A DNA stretch of 23,732 bases from Hymenoscyphus infarciens (GCA_001414345.1 LLCB01000547.1:1-23732), one strand, 5' to 3'; numbered from the stretch's first letter, positions 9,218 to 20,635 are shown. A program made the numbers and translations. Notes: generated by a model from the sequence alone, not told the origin.

Positions 9218-11730
9218 CTATTTTAGTCCCTTATTTCGTTCTACTCATTCTATAAGGTTAATGTCTAGCTTATTAGTATCGATTAACTTTTATAAGGTAT
9301 TATAGTAACTTTTTTTAGTTATAGCATCCGCAGGATTACTCTTACCGTCGATCTATTTAATCTTATTAATCTCTCTTAATTTATACGCTTCTTATAAGTA
9401 TATAACGTTAATTATTAGTCGCTTCTCCTTAGTTATACCTAATTTAGCTATATATTTATAAATAGACTTTAAATTAGTATATACTATAAGTAGCACCTTA
9501 AATCCTAAGATGCTTTTAAAAGTCGATTTTATCAAAGCTACGGTATTAAATCTAAAGCTTATTATATATAATTCTAATACTAAAACACTATAAGTAACTC
9601 TCTTATATTTAGTAGAAGACTAATATAAGATGTTAGTATTATTGTCTTTATCTGTAAAAGTAATAATATAACCGATTTATAATAATAAGTCTTTATTATT
9701 AGTAAATAATCCGTTAGTAAAAGCATATAACTTTAAAGAAGATTTATCTAATTTAATAAATTTAAGTCCTCTTAAGAGATTATCGATTTACTATTAAATT
9801 CGCTTATTAAAAAGTAAAATATCATTATCTTAAGAATTAATAGTTTAAGCGGCATATAATAAGTTAAAAGCGGCCTTAGGCTAGGATACCGTGGCTAAGT
9901 ATACCCCTCTAGCACGTTATATAATATATTAATCTTTAGTATCTACTATACGTAATGTCCCTTTTATATTAGATATCTCAGATAGAGTCTTTTATACTAA
10001 ATCTAAGTGTTTTACGTAATTCTAAGTAAGAGATATAGAGCTATTATAATACTTAGTAATTAGCCCTCTATTAAATTTGATTAGATAGTTAATAGTAAGC
10101 TCTTCTCTCTCTTTAGACATAAATCTAGCTTTATTAATAGTAAGCTCTTCTTTATTAATAAAAGCGTTATTAGTAAGTATAAGAGTATTATTAGTTTAAA
10201 AGCCTACTATACTAAAAGAGGCATTTAACTTTACTTACTCGTTATACTAGTACAACTTAGTATATAAAAGACAGAGGTCGAAAGTTAACTATTCTATTAT
10301 AAGCCTTATAATATAGTGTTTATAATATATTATAAACTAGTAATTACTAGCTTCTAGAATACTATATAGTAGTCTAATTACCTCGAAGAATACATCTTCC
10401 TATTAGAGATAACCTTTAAGAGAGTATATAAAGAATTTCTAATTTAAGTCAGTTAACGATTATATATATACTTAAGTAATATCTTAAATAAATACTTATA
10501 AGCCTAGAAGTATTATAATAAGTATAAGGATTATTCTCTAGCTTACTCTCTAAATAGTAGGTGCCTAGGTAAGTACTAGTAACTTCCTAGTATTATTATA
10601 TACTTAGATAACTAATCTTAACTTTATAAAAGTAAGTACTATACTCTTAAATTTAATATTATCTATAAAGTGTAATCTAAATATTCTAGTATTAGAAGGT
10701 AACTCCTTCTAGATAATAATCTTAAAAACACCTTAATTAGTTAATCTATTAATCTCCTTTTATTATAATTTAATATATACTATACTATTATTAGCTATAA
10801 ATACTTTAATATTATAAGGTTTATTTAAATTAGTAAGAAAAGTTCTAATATCTTTAAGAGTAATATAGTTAAAATCGTTTATAAAAGTATCTAATTATTA
10901 GAATAATACTTTAAAAGACCTATTTAGAGGCTTTAGATACTTTTAAGGCTATCTACGTCTACGCTTCTAGAGAGGTTCTAGTAAGGGTTTTAGAATATTA
11001 ATATTTTAATAAATCTCTAAGTAACGAAGTTGATATTAGAGAGAGAGTTGTTGTTTAATATCTTATCTACTCTATGCTTTAAAAGCTCTCTCTTTTTTAC
11101 AAGATTATAGTATTAGATTATTTAATAGTACTATACTAGAAACTTCCTTAGTCGCTAGTACTGTTCTAGAAGTTTCTAAAGTTTTAATAAAGTATAGCTT
11201 TACAACTATAGATTAAAACTTTATAAGGCTACTTAGTAGTACTATAATATAGTCCTTATTTTCGATTCCTTAAAGGATAAAGGGTCCTATCTAAGACTTT
11301 ATATACTCTCTCTATACTAAAACGTCTAAATTTAAGAGTAAGTCCTTAACTTAGTTAATCGGTCTATTTCGTATATTAAGAGCTTCTTTAACTTAATAAG
11401 ATATAATCCACTTTTATACCTCTTAAGTAGCCTTCTTATAAGTCTCTAACCTTATAGAAATTAGTTATAAAGGTACGTTATTTATAGTTATTCGAGTATA
11501 TACCTTATATACTAATAGAGTAAGAACTAGACTATTTAGGCCTACTATATTATTAATTACTTTAAAGGCTATTTAAAGTACTAAACTTTATAAGAGATAA
11601 GGCTCTTATTTATATATAATATTATATACCTATTAAATCGGTCTATAGTATTATTCTACTATACTAATTAAATTATATGTCTTAACTAGTACAGTTTTTA
11701 CTATAGTACCTATTCTAACAGCGGAGTATA
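9218..11730 (-). pseudogene. copia pol remnant: integrase C-terminus, reverse transcriptase, RNase H
   Basis: All recognised blocks lie in one minus-strand frame, so damage is by substitution rather than indels. Integrase: the Glu codon at 11654-11656 lies in SIVE, the place of the catalytic Glu of the DDE triad. After it come VGLNSLVLTLLVY (about 11520-11557) and a Y-R-I motif typical of fungal copia elements. Reverse transcriptase: INRLT, GVFK, IFR, a palm segment, then the site usually read as TDDT appears as TNNT (10184-10195). RNase H: LYAFTNGLF-NNKDL (about 9690-9750), then ELYI and TNLKSIYKYI with LGITKEKR, and DGKSNPADAITK (about 9311-9346). The frame ends near 9218. Many Trp codons have become TAG. 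Protease and gag should lie further right, but I could not read them reliably. Confidence 0.85.
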
Positions 11731-14700
11731 TAAAGTCCTTTCTAATAAAGTTTGTCTTAGTATCTATAATAACATAGTTAAGGGGTCTAAGATATATATT
11801 AATCTAATATCTTTAGAAGACCTCTTATATAGTCGTTGCTTTTATATCTAGTAAAAAGTTACCTACTTAATACCTTATTACTTCGTCTATATAGTATAAG
11901 ACCGCCTACTTATTAAGGAAGAAAGTATTAATTAAAACATTATAATTAAATTTAAAGTTATTATAAAAGGTAAACTTAAACTAGTCTAGCGAACTTCTAT
12001 GCTTTTAATAGTATTCGTAGAATTTAGTAAGATGTTAAAGGATATCTTAGTTAATATAATACCTAGCTCTTTCTAGTATATATTATAATCTTAGTACTAA
12101 TAAGTAGCTAAATCGCCTATAAAGTCTTTAAATATTAATATTTATAAGAAAGGTTAGGTACTCTTATATAAAGTTATATATAGCTTTATCCTAGAGTAGA
12201 AAAGAGTGTCTAAATCGTTATATAATAGAGAACCTCTTAACTTCTATCCCTTTCTTATTTTCTTAAATAAGTACGTTTTAAAGATTATTTAGAGTAATAT
12301 TTAAGTTATTTATATTATTAATATAAAGAATAAAAGGAGTATTAGATTATACTATATAGAATTTAGCTTTTCTAATTAGTATATTAATTATTATTAATCC
12401 TAAAGATAGAGTATATCTCTTATTAAACTAGATATTAAATTAACTCTTTATACCTTTGTTAATTAAGATGTTTTTAATAAGTCTAATATACGTAAGATAT
12501 TATTTATATTCTATACTTAACTTTTAAGCTACCCTAGTATCGATTATTATACTAAAGAAGTTCTCTTTTATATATCTTTTAGCTATTATTATAAACACTT
12601 CCTTTATAAATTCATATATAACGTTAGAAGTGTTATTTAGGTCGTTTAGGTTTTATAAGATATATTTATTAATAGTATATCTTTATATTAAACTTATTAA
12701 ATTTATAGTAAGTTATTTAGTATTTAAATCGTTAATAAATCCTATAGAAGTAATATTATAATAGATAACTTCTTTATCTAAACTAGTATCTAATAAGTAA
12801 CTATCTTCTTTTAATAGAGCGATAGTATAAAGTGTCTCTAATATCTCCTCCTCTTAGATACTCTAAGCATATATTATGTTTATATTATATATCTTTCTAG
12901 TATATCTATCTTACTTATCTTTAAAGTGTCTAGAATTCTTATTAGTCTATTTAACAAAGTAACGGTCTTATTCTTCTTAACTATAATCTTAAGATAAATA
13001 GTCGTCTTTTCTATATATATAATATATCCTCTTCTTCTTATATTAATCTATATTACTAAATTTATTTATACTACTATATTATCTACTCTTATAGAAGTGT
13101 TTCTTAGTTATTATAGTTTCGTTTATAACTGTTTCTAGGTAGACTTTTATATAGAATTAGATTAAACTTTATAGAAGAGTAATAGTATTAGAAATTAAAG
13201 AGTCTTAGAGTAAGGTTAATATTATAATAGTATAATCTAGGACCTTTTTATATACTAAAATTAGCTTATTTAAAAATTAACTATTAGTATAAAAGTCTAT
13301 AAGAAGAGAGAATCTTAGTAAATTAAGTCTTAATAATATATCTTTAAAAGAGCTTAATATTAATACTCTAAATACTTATATTATCTCTTATAAATCAATA
13401 TTATTCTACTTAGATAATTAGCCTCTTTTGTAAAGTTTATCTTTAAAGTATTATTATATAGATATAGATAAAACTTTAAAAGATTAATCGATGTTTGTGT
13501 TAAAAAGCGTAATATAAAAGTAATTTAAAGCGTTACCTTTTAGTATAGTAAGGAAGGTAAGAGAGTAAATTACTAGTAATACCCTACTTCTCTTATATAT
13601 GTTCTTAAATATTATAACTTTAATTATAAAGTTATCTTCTTTTCTACTATACTTTTAATCGTCCTTATATACTTTTATAAGAGTGCCTAATACGCGAGAG
13701 TAGTCTTAACCCTTTTAAGAATTTCGTAAAGTTAACTCTAGTTTAAAATATACTATATTTATTTATACTAGTAGTCTTCTACTAAGATTATCCTATTACT
13801 AATTATATTCTAAATACTTAGAGGTATCGTTGAAATCATTACTACTAGTATTTTCACTAAATTGATAAGATATAAAGAAGAAGGTCTAGTTATCTTTTAG
13901 TAGACTTAAAAGTTAGATTAGAGGTTATACTAGATTACTTAGGTCTTTCCTTTTAAGTAGCAGGATTAAAGTTGTCGAAGGTGTTAGTTATTATTATTAT
14001 TATTATATAGTAGAAGATTATTATATAGAAGAAGATTATTATATAGTAGAAGCTTATAAAGCTTTATCTCTAGCCTTTATCTTAGATTAGGTGTTTTAAG
14101 TAATATTTTCAGCTAGAGATTATTATTATTAGAGTTATTATTACTATAGCTTTTATTATCTTTTAACATGTTCTACTATATATTTATAACAGGATCTTAA
14201 TTCTTTAGTACTAGCTCCTACTAATACTATATCTTTTAAGTCTTTATCTAGCTACTTAGTTTAGTTGACCTTAGTAGCAGTATTATATAGTATTTAAGAT
14301 ATAAGTATCTTATATCTATTTATCTTAACCTATATACCTCTTCTATAAAGTGTTTATTATAACTTAGTAGCAGTAGATCGGTGGATTTTAACGAATTTAT
14401 CTTAATTCTATCCTTTAAAGTCTACTTGAAATTCGTTCTAAAGAAGAAGGTTTTTATTCTCTTCTTTAATATACTCCTCTTCTTATTCTACTATAAAAAT
14501 CGTCTCTTCTATTTATATTAACTTTAGCTTTAGTACTAGCTTTAGAGCTTATTTTAGTACTAAAGTTAAAGCCTTTAAAGTTATTAGAATTAGTACTAGT
14601 GTATCTATTATATTATAGATGTTATAGATGTTATTATTACTTAAATTAAATTTAGATATTATTAAAAGTTCGTTTATACTCTACTTAGTAGGTAAAAGAG

Positions 14701-14988
14701 AATTCGGGTTTTAGGTGAATAAGTATTTTAGAGAGTATAAATTATCTTAGAGGATAATAGAAGGTTAGAGGAGTTATTAGAATAACGTTAGAAGGTTAGT
14801 ATTAGTAATTAGTACTTCTTATATTAAGAAGCGTTTATAGTATATTATTAAAGTTATTAAATAGTAGAAGGAGTTATAATTAGAGAAGAGGAGTCTACTA
14901 GTAATATTAAGTTTACTTTTATATAAGTATATCTATAGTAGAAATATATAAAGTAACTGAGTATCTAATCTATATATCTACTAATTAG
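11731..14988 (-). other. copia gag/protease/integrase-core region, unreadable
   Basis: By position this part should encode gag, protease and the integrase core on the minus strand. TpA-rich mutation has removed clear motifs. A short tandem repeat with an 18-bp period (about 14006-14059, units like AGAAGATTATTATATAG) lies in the presumed gag end, next to an ATT microsatellite. Confidence 0.5.
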
Positions 14989-15158
14989 TATTAGTATAAC
15001 TTATAGTTATAAAAGTAATATAAAAAGAGTTATATTATCGTTTATATATACTAAGTAAAGCTAGCTACGATGACTACTTAAGTAGCCTCTAAGCGAGTGC
15101 ACGTGTACTCACGTATACTAATCTGAATCGCTATTTATCTCTTGAATATATACCGACA
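14989..15158 (-). repeat. 5' LTR of the copia element
   Basis: Partner of 8940-9109. Its outer TG has become TA on the plus strand (TATTAGTATAAC), and several other G/C positions differ from the left LTR by transitions. This suggests RIP acted independently on the two copies after insertion. Confidence 0.88.
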
Positions 15159-15170
15159 CATATAGTACTA

Positions 15171-15654
15171 GAGTATAAGTTTCCGTACGATATAACTTTT
15201 TATACTAAAAATCTCTAAAACATACTATAAACACTCTTCTCTAGTACTCTATATTTATATTGAAATTAGATTTACTAATTATACTAATTACTAAACTAAG
15301 TATTTAAATATAAGTGTTCTATATAATAATTAATAATATACTACTAGTTAGTTATTTAAGTAGGCTTAAAGTAAACTAAGAGTGAATTTTATAGAGTATA
15401 TAAGATAAAATTAGCTTAAATATCTAATATTTTACTATAACTAACTTTAACTTAATATAAAGTAAGAGTAGAGATCTTAAAACTTAATCCTAAGAATATA
15501 AAAGATAGATATCTTAATTGTAAATATAGTTTATATATATCATATATTTATTAAATCGCTGGAGAGTATATAATTATATAAGCCGAGCAGTGTGTTTTAG
15601 CTGTTTTTGGTATAAAAAGTCTAAAAAAGCCGCATCGTACGGAAACTTATGCTC
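15171..15654. mobile_element. 484-bp TIR element (MITE) adjoining the copia element
   Basis: The left end GAGTATAAGTTTCCGTACGA and the right end read in reverse, GAGCATAAGTTTCCGTACGA, differ by one transition. Similarity continues to about 55-60 bp with an 11-bp gap. The interior is AT-rich and non-coding. The flanking dinucleotides are TA on the left and TG on the right, compatible with a TA target site altered on one side (Tc1/mariner-like), but this is not decisive. The left end lies only 12 bp from the copia LTR. Confidence 0.7.
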
Positions 15655-15740
15655 TGAAACTGTACGTATATATCTTTAACTATAGCTTCTTAAATGTCAA
15701 GAGCTATTACCTCGACAGTCCGCTCGCTAGGTCAACTATT

Positions 15741-16870
15741 ATGAAGCTATTCCTCGTCCTCTCTTTACTAGCCTGGGTATCCCCACTCGTCTAATCGATG
15801 TCCCAGCCAGAATTAGTCTCAAGAGCTTCTAGTCTCAAATTCTCAATCTCACACAAAGCTTTTTTTCTTGTAAGAGCAACCTCGTTATTGTATATAACAA
15901 GCATGATGAAACTGATAAACACACACAGCGGAGACTCCTGGAGTAGAACAGGCTTCAACGCAGCCGGAACCCAGCCTAGCACTTGCAACCCCCTAGGTAA
16001 TGTAAGGTCAACATCCTCCAATAGCCTCAACTAGTTCTAATCTTCCACAACAACCTATAAAACCTCTCTCTTTCTCACCTACAACTTTGCCCAAAGCGGC
16101 GCAACATTCAATGAAGATATAGTCACCGGTACCGTAGAAGCATCAGTCGACGTCTAACCTCGCAACCTTTATCAACCTACCTATCTATACCTCCCAAGCA
16201 GGTTTCGTTTCGGAAAACCCGATTTTCGTTTACCATTTGGATCGGAATAAAAGATTTGGTAAACAAATATCTACTTGATGATGCTTGCATCCGGCCAGCG
16301 CTCTTCGTACGATTACAAGCATTAGTGGCGGAAATGTATTCATCAGGAGCTCGACAATTCCTTTTCTTAAACGCACCAGCCCTAAAAAAAGCGCCAAGAA
16401 CGACCCAAACCAGCCAAAACGCTACTAGAAGCCCAATAATGAAAGCCGCTGTCGCAGACTACAATACCAGAATGTGTAAACCCGCTCGAGCGGTCAACCA
16501 CGCTCTTGCTTTCACGACAGTGTTTTTCTACGCTATAAACAGACTTATGAATGCTGTCATTGATGGCCCGTCTCAATTTGCGGAGACGAAAGTGTATAAG
16601 GAGACGAAAACGTATTGTACGTTGTACGAGAATGGGACGCCGGACACGGATACTAAATACGATGGCTGTAGTTTTGGGGCTGGTGAGTATCTTTGGATTA
16701 ATAGCTTGCATCCTACACAACCTTTCCATAAGCTTCTTGCGAGGAAGGTTGGGCAGCTTTTGGAGCCTGGTGGTTCTTTGTGCTATCTCAAGGGACAATC
16801 AGTAAGCGAGCATTTTTTTCGTATCCATCAAGTTGGACATGTACTTTGGACTACGTACTCCAGGACTTGA
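15741..16870 (+). pseudogene. Secreted GDSL/SGNH esterase (CE16-like acetylesterase) pseudogene
   Basis: An ATG at 15741 opens MKLFLVLSLLAWVSPLV, a good signal peptide, cut off by TAA at 15792. The same frame continues with SGDSWSRTGFNAAGTQPS, where GDS (Ser codon 15936-15938) is the nucleophile block of SGNH hydrolases. CNPLGN, TSSNSLN and stops at 16032 and 16038 follow, the first where relatives have Trp. The frame then runs on through TTTYKTSLFLTYNFAQSGAT. The later part is in another frame. IWIGIKDL (about 16235-16258) is the GIND block with Asn changed to Lys. GARQFLFLNAP, YENGTPDTDTKYDGCSF and INSLHPTQP follow, with the catalytic His at 16709-16711. Order and spacing match fungal carbohydrate esterase family 16, which deacetylates plant cell-wall sugars outside the cell. 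Nonsense changes, the lost oxyanion Asn and the frame change make it non-functional. An intron may account for part of the frame change. Confidence 0.85.
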
Positions 16871-17208
16871 AAGATACATACGCTCTTTAGCTCGTGCACT
16901 CGATTGAAGTATCAGAGAATGTGACTTCGGTGTACAAACTCCAAAGTGCTTCGTACATGTCGGGGATACGGAGGAAATAGGTAGTTTGTGTCACTTGCAC
17001 AAGAAAGGTTGCCCCGCGTGCACTCTTAACTGTGAAGAGATCTCCACTTCATTAGATAATAAGAAAAGACTCCTCTTCGCCTCCTCTTCGCCTCCTCTTC
17101 CCTCATCCCAGATCACACCAAGCGAGTCGATTTCTTTCCCCTCGACACCGCCACCAACGCGTCACGTCACTCCCAAGCTCTTCCATAGCATATCCCAAGC
17201 ACCCCTTG
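16871..17208 (+). promoter_or_regulatory. Promoter region with 11-bp CT-rich tandem repeat
   Basis: No gene. Three tandem copies of TCCTCTTCGCC (the last one partial) lie at 17071-17101, about 110 bp before the ATG at 17209. Pyrimidine-rich tracts at this distance are common in fungal promoters and likely belong to the membrane-protein gene. No clear TATA box was seen. Confidence 0.45.
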
Positions 17209-17982
17209 ATGATGAATGCCCTCAACTCAGTTGATCGTAGTCTCACCAGACTTGGACGCTCCAAACATCTCGCCACAAAAAACATCCAATACGCCGGGGC
17301 CGGTTCAGGAATTCTCTCCCTCGTCGTTTTCCTAATCGGCATGGCATCCGCTGGTTTCATCCCACCTCTCAGTCCCAATTTAACAGCAGAGCAAACTGTC
17401 AAGCACTACAAAGACCACCTACCGGGCGTGCGCGTAGCCGTAATCTTCATGCTGCTCACAGGAATGCTCTACCTCCCCTTCACAGCCGCCATATCGGGCC
17501 AAATAAAACGAATCCCAAATCTTCACTCCTCCGTCCACTCCTTACAACTCGCTGCCGGTGCAGCCGGGGTCTTCACCTTCCTCCTCCCACCGATGATTCT
17601 CGCCGTCATCGCGTACCGCTTGGAGCGAGATCCCGAAATCACACAAGCGTTGAGCGACCTCTTTTTCATCATTGCGCTAATGCCATGGCCAACATTCCTC
17701 ATCCAGAACTTCGCCTTCGCGTACGCAGTGTTGGTCGATGAGCGGGAGAAGCCTCTTTTCCCGAGGTATATCGCTTTGGTGAATGTTGTGGCACCTCTCC
17801 TTTTCGTACCTGCGATCGCCATGCATTTCGCGAAAACGGGACCAGTGGCATGGAATGGTGGGATTGGTTTTTGGATGCCAGCGGTCGTGTTTGGATCCCA
17901 GATCTTCATCGATTCTATATGTTTAATGCGATGTGTGGCTGTTGAGAGCCGGGGGAGTGAGGTAGAGATGAGTTTATCATGA
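17209..17982 (+). CDS. Six-helix integral membrane protein, actinobacterial-type family
   Basis: A single exon encodes 257 residues. The first ATG (17209) is followed at once by a second one. I assign no biochemical function. Hydrophobic segments lie at about residues 34-54, 75-97, 113-136, 149-177, 187-208 and 221-243, so six helices are expected. Visible signatures are FIPP (50-53), a Lys-His-Tyr-Lys segment before helix 2, ERDPE (139-143), KPLFPRYIALVN (181-192) and GPVAWNGG-GFWMPAVVFG (211-229). As far as I recall, the pattern P-L-F-P-R followed by GP.AWNG..FW.P...FG is common in uncharacterised membrane proteins of mycobacteria and related Actinobacteria, and also occurs in some ascomycetes. 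The lack of introns and the bacterial look make horizontal acquisition possible. The frame is intact and looks under selection, with C- or G-ending codons preferred. Confidence 0.85.
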   Translation: MMNALNSVDRSLTRLGRSKHLATKNIQYAGAGSGILSLVVFLIGMASAGFIPPLSPNLTAEQTVKHYKDHLPGVRVAVIFMLLTGMLYLPFTAAISGQIKRIPNLHSSVHSLQLAAGAAGVFTFLLPPMILAVIAYRLERDPEITQALSDLFFIIALMPWPTFLIQNFAFAYAVLVDEREKPLFPRYIALVNVVAPLLFVPAIAMHFAKTGPVAWNGGIGFWMPAVVFGSQIFIDSICLMRCVAVESRGSEVEMSLS

Positions 17983-19016
17983 ATGGGAAAGCGAGTGGTC
18001 TGTTGAAATATAAGCAGGAGAATATATAAGACCAACAAAAGAAGAACCTTCGAGATATGAAGAACTTCCTGGCCAGGTTTGAACCTCCTAATGCCAGAGG
18101 ATTTTAGTAAGAAGTTGTGTGAGATAACTTGATGGGCAGAGCAAGCGCCTTGAATTTGAATTTACACGGCAATAAATTAACAACTTTCTGGGAACATTTT
18201 TTTCAGAAACCATAAATCTCACTCTCTAGTTCTGGAAAGCCTACTAAGTTAATACGCGGTAACTACATATGACTGATATTCTCTTGACATAGATGACATA
18301 AACTTTCAAATCATAAGATAAACATCCAAATCATAAGACGAAGCTTGAAATCATAAGACGTGAGAATCTAATCAAAGTGTTAAAGCCTACCTATCTACTT
18401 TCAAAGAAGTAGAGTAGATTATTCGACCAAGACTTGGAAAAGAAACTTTATTCTCAATCAATTTCTCCTAACCGACTAGAATAAGTGGTCAACTTTATTC
18501 TTCAAAATGGCGAGGAGAACTGTAGAGGGGGAAACGCTAGGGGATTACAGCATGGACAAGCAAGTGGCCCAAAAGCGGCCTTGTCCATCGAAAAGAAAAA
18601 AAGGGAAGAGGAAAAAAAACTGCCTCGAAGAATGAAAGAGAAGCAAAAAGTAACAGGAAGAACCAGGGTTTTCTGTTCCTCAAATGGTCGGGGGTGGAGT
18701 GGAATCCTCTCATTGCCTAGTCTACGTATGCAAACGACTTCAAGAAAAAGGGAATCAGAAGAGTGAAAAACACTACAGCGCGGCAAAAGTCAAACCACGA
18801 ACAAATGCTCATCTTTCCGCTTGCTTTCAATATTCCATGAACCAACCACACTCCATCTTCACCAATCATAAATAAACAGGCTCGAAGCTCTCTATTTGAT
18901 ACCAAATACGCATATTCGATGGCATCTCTTTCTTTCAACGGCCGCAACATATCTATTCGCCCGAAACCGCGATAGAAACGTCCGTCTAAAGAACAAAATG
19001 TCGAAGAAAAAGAAGA
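17983..19016. other. Convergent intergenic region
   Basis: This region separates the 3' ends of the membrane-protein gene (+) and the DnaJ gene (-). Open frames at 18485-18950 are short, lysine-rich and overlap on both strands. I do not regard them as genes. It holds the 20-bp tandem repeat at 18308-18367 and a 9-bp stem hairpin (18552-18560 with 18580-18588). Confidence 0.6.
18308..18367. repeat. Three tandem 20-bp units
   Basis: The word AAATCATAAGA recurs at 18308, 18328 and 18348 with an exact 20-bp period. The remaining nine bases of each unit vary. It lies in the shared 3' region of two convergent genes. Function unknown. Confidence 0.8.
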
Positions 19017-20635
19017 TTAGGCCTTGGGTACATTTGGTACATCAGCCGCGGTAGCAGCTGCAGCCGCAGTATGAGGATCAACCTTCTTGTCCTTTCCCTT
19101 CTTCTTTCCGTGTTCTTTTTTGGCTGCGGCTTCGGCGACGAGTTGTTCGAAAGCCATGTAGTCACCTTCTTCTTCTGCGTTGCGTTGGGCCTATTGATAT
19201 GTTAGTGATATGTTTTAGCAGGCGGGATAGAAGTGGAACTGCACCTTTGCATAGACTTCTCCGGAGATAACAAGTGCTTGTGCTCGTTCTAATCTCTTTG
19301 CCATTGGTACCCTCTTGTCGTTCAAAAGTTCGTCACAGACATCTCGCAGAACACTTTGAATCTCCAACTTGCTACCTCTCCATGCAGCTGTTAGAATCTT
19401 GCCAGTAACACGACGCTCATACTCGACTTTCTTCTCGTCGGTCCAGTCCTCGCCTCCCTTCTCCTCGGCCTTGGCCATTTCTTCCATCGTCATCTGAGCA
19501 TCGATGGCGCTAGAGATGGTATTCCAAGTTTCCTTAGCTAACGTTCCCTTGTCCTTTAATCTCGAGAAGAAACCAGTAATTCCCAAAAACTTCTGCGATT
19601 TCAGAAGAGCGGTAGACTTTTGTAAATAAACCTGTCCAATGGCATGAAGAATATCCAAACCAAAAGACTCCATCTTCAAATTCTCGACTTCCAGGCGGGT
19701 CTTTTCTTGAAAGGCTTTCGTGACATCAGCACCTTTGTCGGTCTCGGTCCAGATACTAATTCGATCAATTAGTTTCTTTGCAAGCGTGTCGACTCTTTCC
19801 TTTCGAATTCGGGCTCGCTCCTTCTCATATGCTGCTAGTTCATCACGTTGTGCTTTTGTTAAACCGCCCTTCTTCTTGTCCTTTCTTCTCAACTCTTGTT
19901 CCTCTTCCGTCAACCCAGCCAGTTCTGCAGCAGCGTCCTCCTCTGATTTGTCCATAATCGCATGTCGAATAGGAACTGCGCCTCTCCGCGGTGTAGAGGT
20001 TCCAGAAGCAGATGGGCTTGGGCCAGTACTAACACCAGCAGCAGCAGTCTTCTCTGAAGGGAAAGACGGTGTTGCAAAATGTTCCTTATCCTTGGTATCC
20101 GAAACTGAAGGCGGCGGAGGTACCGTTGACCCCTCCCCAGCAAGACCGGCCTTCTTCTCCTCCTCTGCCAAAGACTCTTGTTTCGCAGCCGCCTCACCAG
20201 GAAACTCCTCTTCTGCCTCCTGCTCTTGCATTGTGATGTCCATCGTCTTGGTAAGATCCTTCATCAGAGAGATCTCACCGATCAAATCCACGAATGCCTC
20301 ACCGCCGAAGATGGTTCCGAAGAACTCTGCGGGATCCGCGAACCCCTCGGACGGTTGAGCATGATCCTTTCCATATTTGTCGTACTGCTTTCGTAGATCG
20401 GGATTGCTGAGGACTTGGTAGGCTTCGCCGATGGCTTGGAACTTCTCGTGGGCAGTGTCGTCGCCTGGATTTTTATCTGGAGGAACCGGTCAGCGGGACA
20501 ACACATGGGGTGGGGTTGCCTAGATGTACCTGGATGAGTTACGATGGCCAACTTTCGGTATGCCTTCTTGATTTCCAACTCTGTGGCATCTGGCTTGACC
20601 CCGAGGGCATCGTAGTACACCGTATCGGCAACCAT
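19017..20635 (-). CDS. DnaJ/Hsp40 cochaperone with DnaJ-X domain (Caj1/Djp1-like)
   Basis: Exons on the minus strand are 20635-20530, 20476-19245 and 19190-19017, giving 503 residues. Introns are 53 bp (phase 1, CTGAC branch) and 54 bp (phase 0, CACTAAC branch). The start is set at [13 protein letters not shown] because J-domains of this class begin just there. The J-domain covers residues 6-70, with the Hsp70-activating HPD at 34-36 split by intron 1. A Gly/Phe-containing stretch ([17 protein letters not shown]) follows, then an acidic and Ser/Pro-rich linker (about 115-215). A charged helix follows, and then a DnaJ-X domain (about 265-445) with [30 protein letters not shown] and AWRGSKLEI plus RDVCDELL. 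The C-terminus is Ala/Lys-rich. Yeast relatives Caj1 and Djp1 are cytosolic, the latter helping peroxisomal import. The role here should be similar but is inferred. The reading frame is open upstream to an ATG at 20887. Confidence 0.95.

Larger units (their letters stand above)
8940..15158 (-). mobile_element. Full-length RIP-inactivated Ty1/copia retrotransposon
   Basis: A 6219-bp element is bounded by two 170-bp direct repeats (8940-9109 and 14989-15158). In the coding orientation (minus strand) the LTR starts TG and ends CA. The 5-bp flanks TATAT (8935-8939) and CATAT (15159-15163) look like a target duplication with one transition. Reading right to left on the minus strand, integrase, reverse transcriptase and RNase H blocks follow in that order, which is the Ty1/copia order. 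The frame is littered with TAG/TAA at places where the family has Trp or Gln. The reverse transcriptase Asp pair reads Asn-Asn. The element is therefore dead but structurally complete. Confidence 0.9.

Noticed and set aside
14153..14191. A Cys-Tyr-Lys-Tyr...His string on the minus strand that resembles a gag CCHC zinc knuckle.
   Set aside because: The spacing to His is one residue short, the second Cys is Tyr and the last Cys position is a stop codon. Position alone supports gag here.
17523..18038. A 171-codon minus-strand frame opposite the membrane-protein gene.
   Set aside because: It is the antisense shadow of the plus-strand gene, whose hydrophobic segments and conserved motifs are clear.
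18485..18950. Overlapping short open frames on both strands.
   Set aside because: They are lysine-rich or phenylalanine-rich by composition, antisense to each other, and have no recognisable domain or splice signals.
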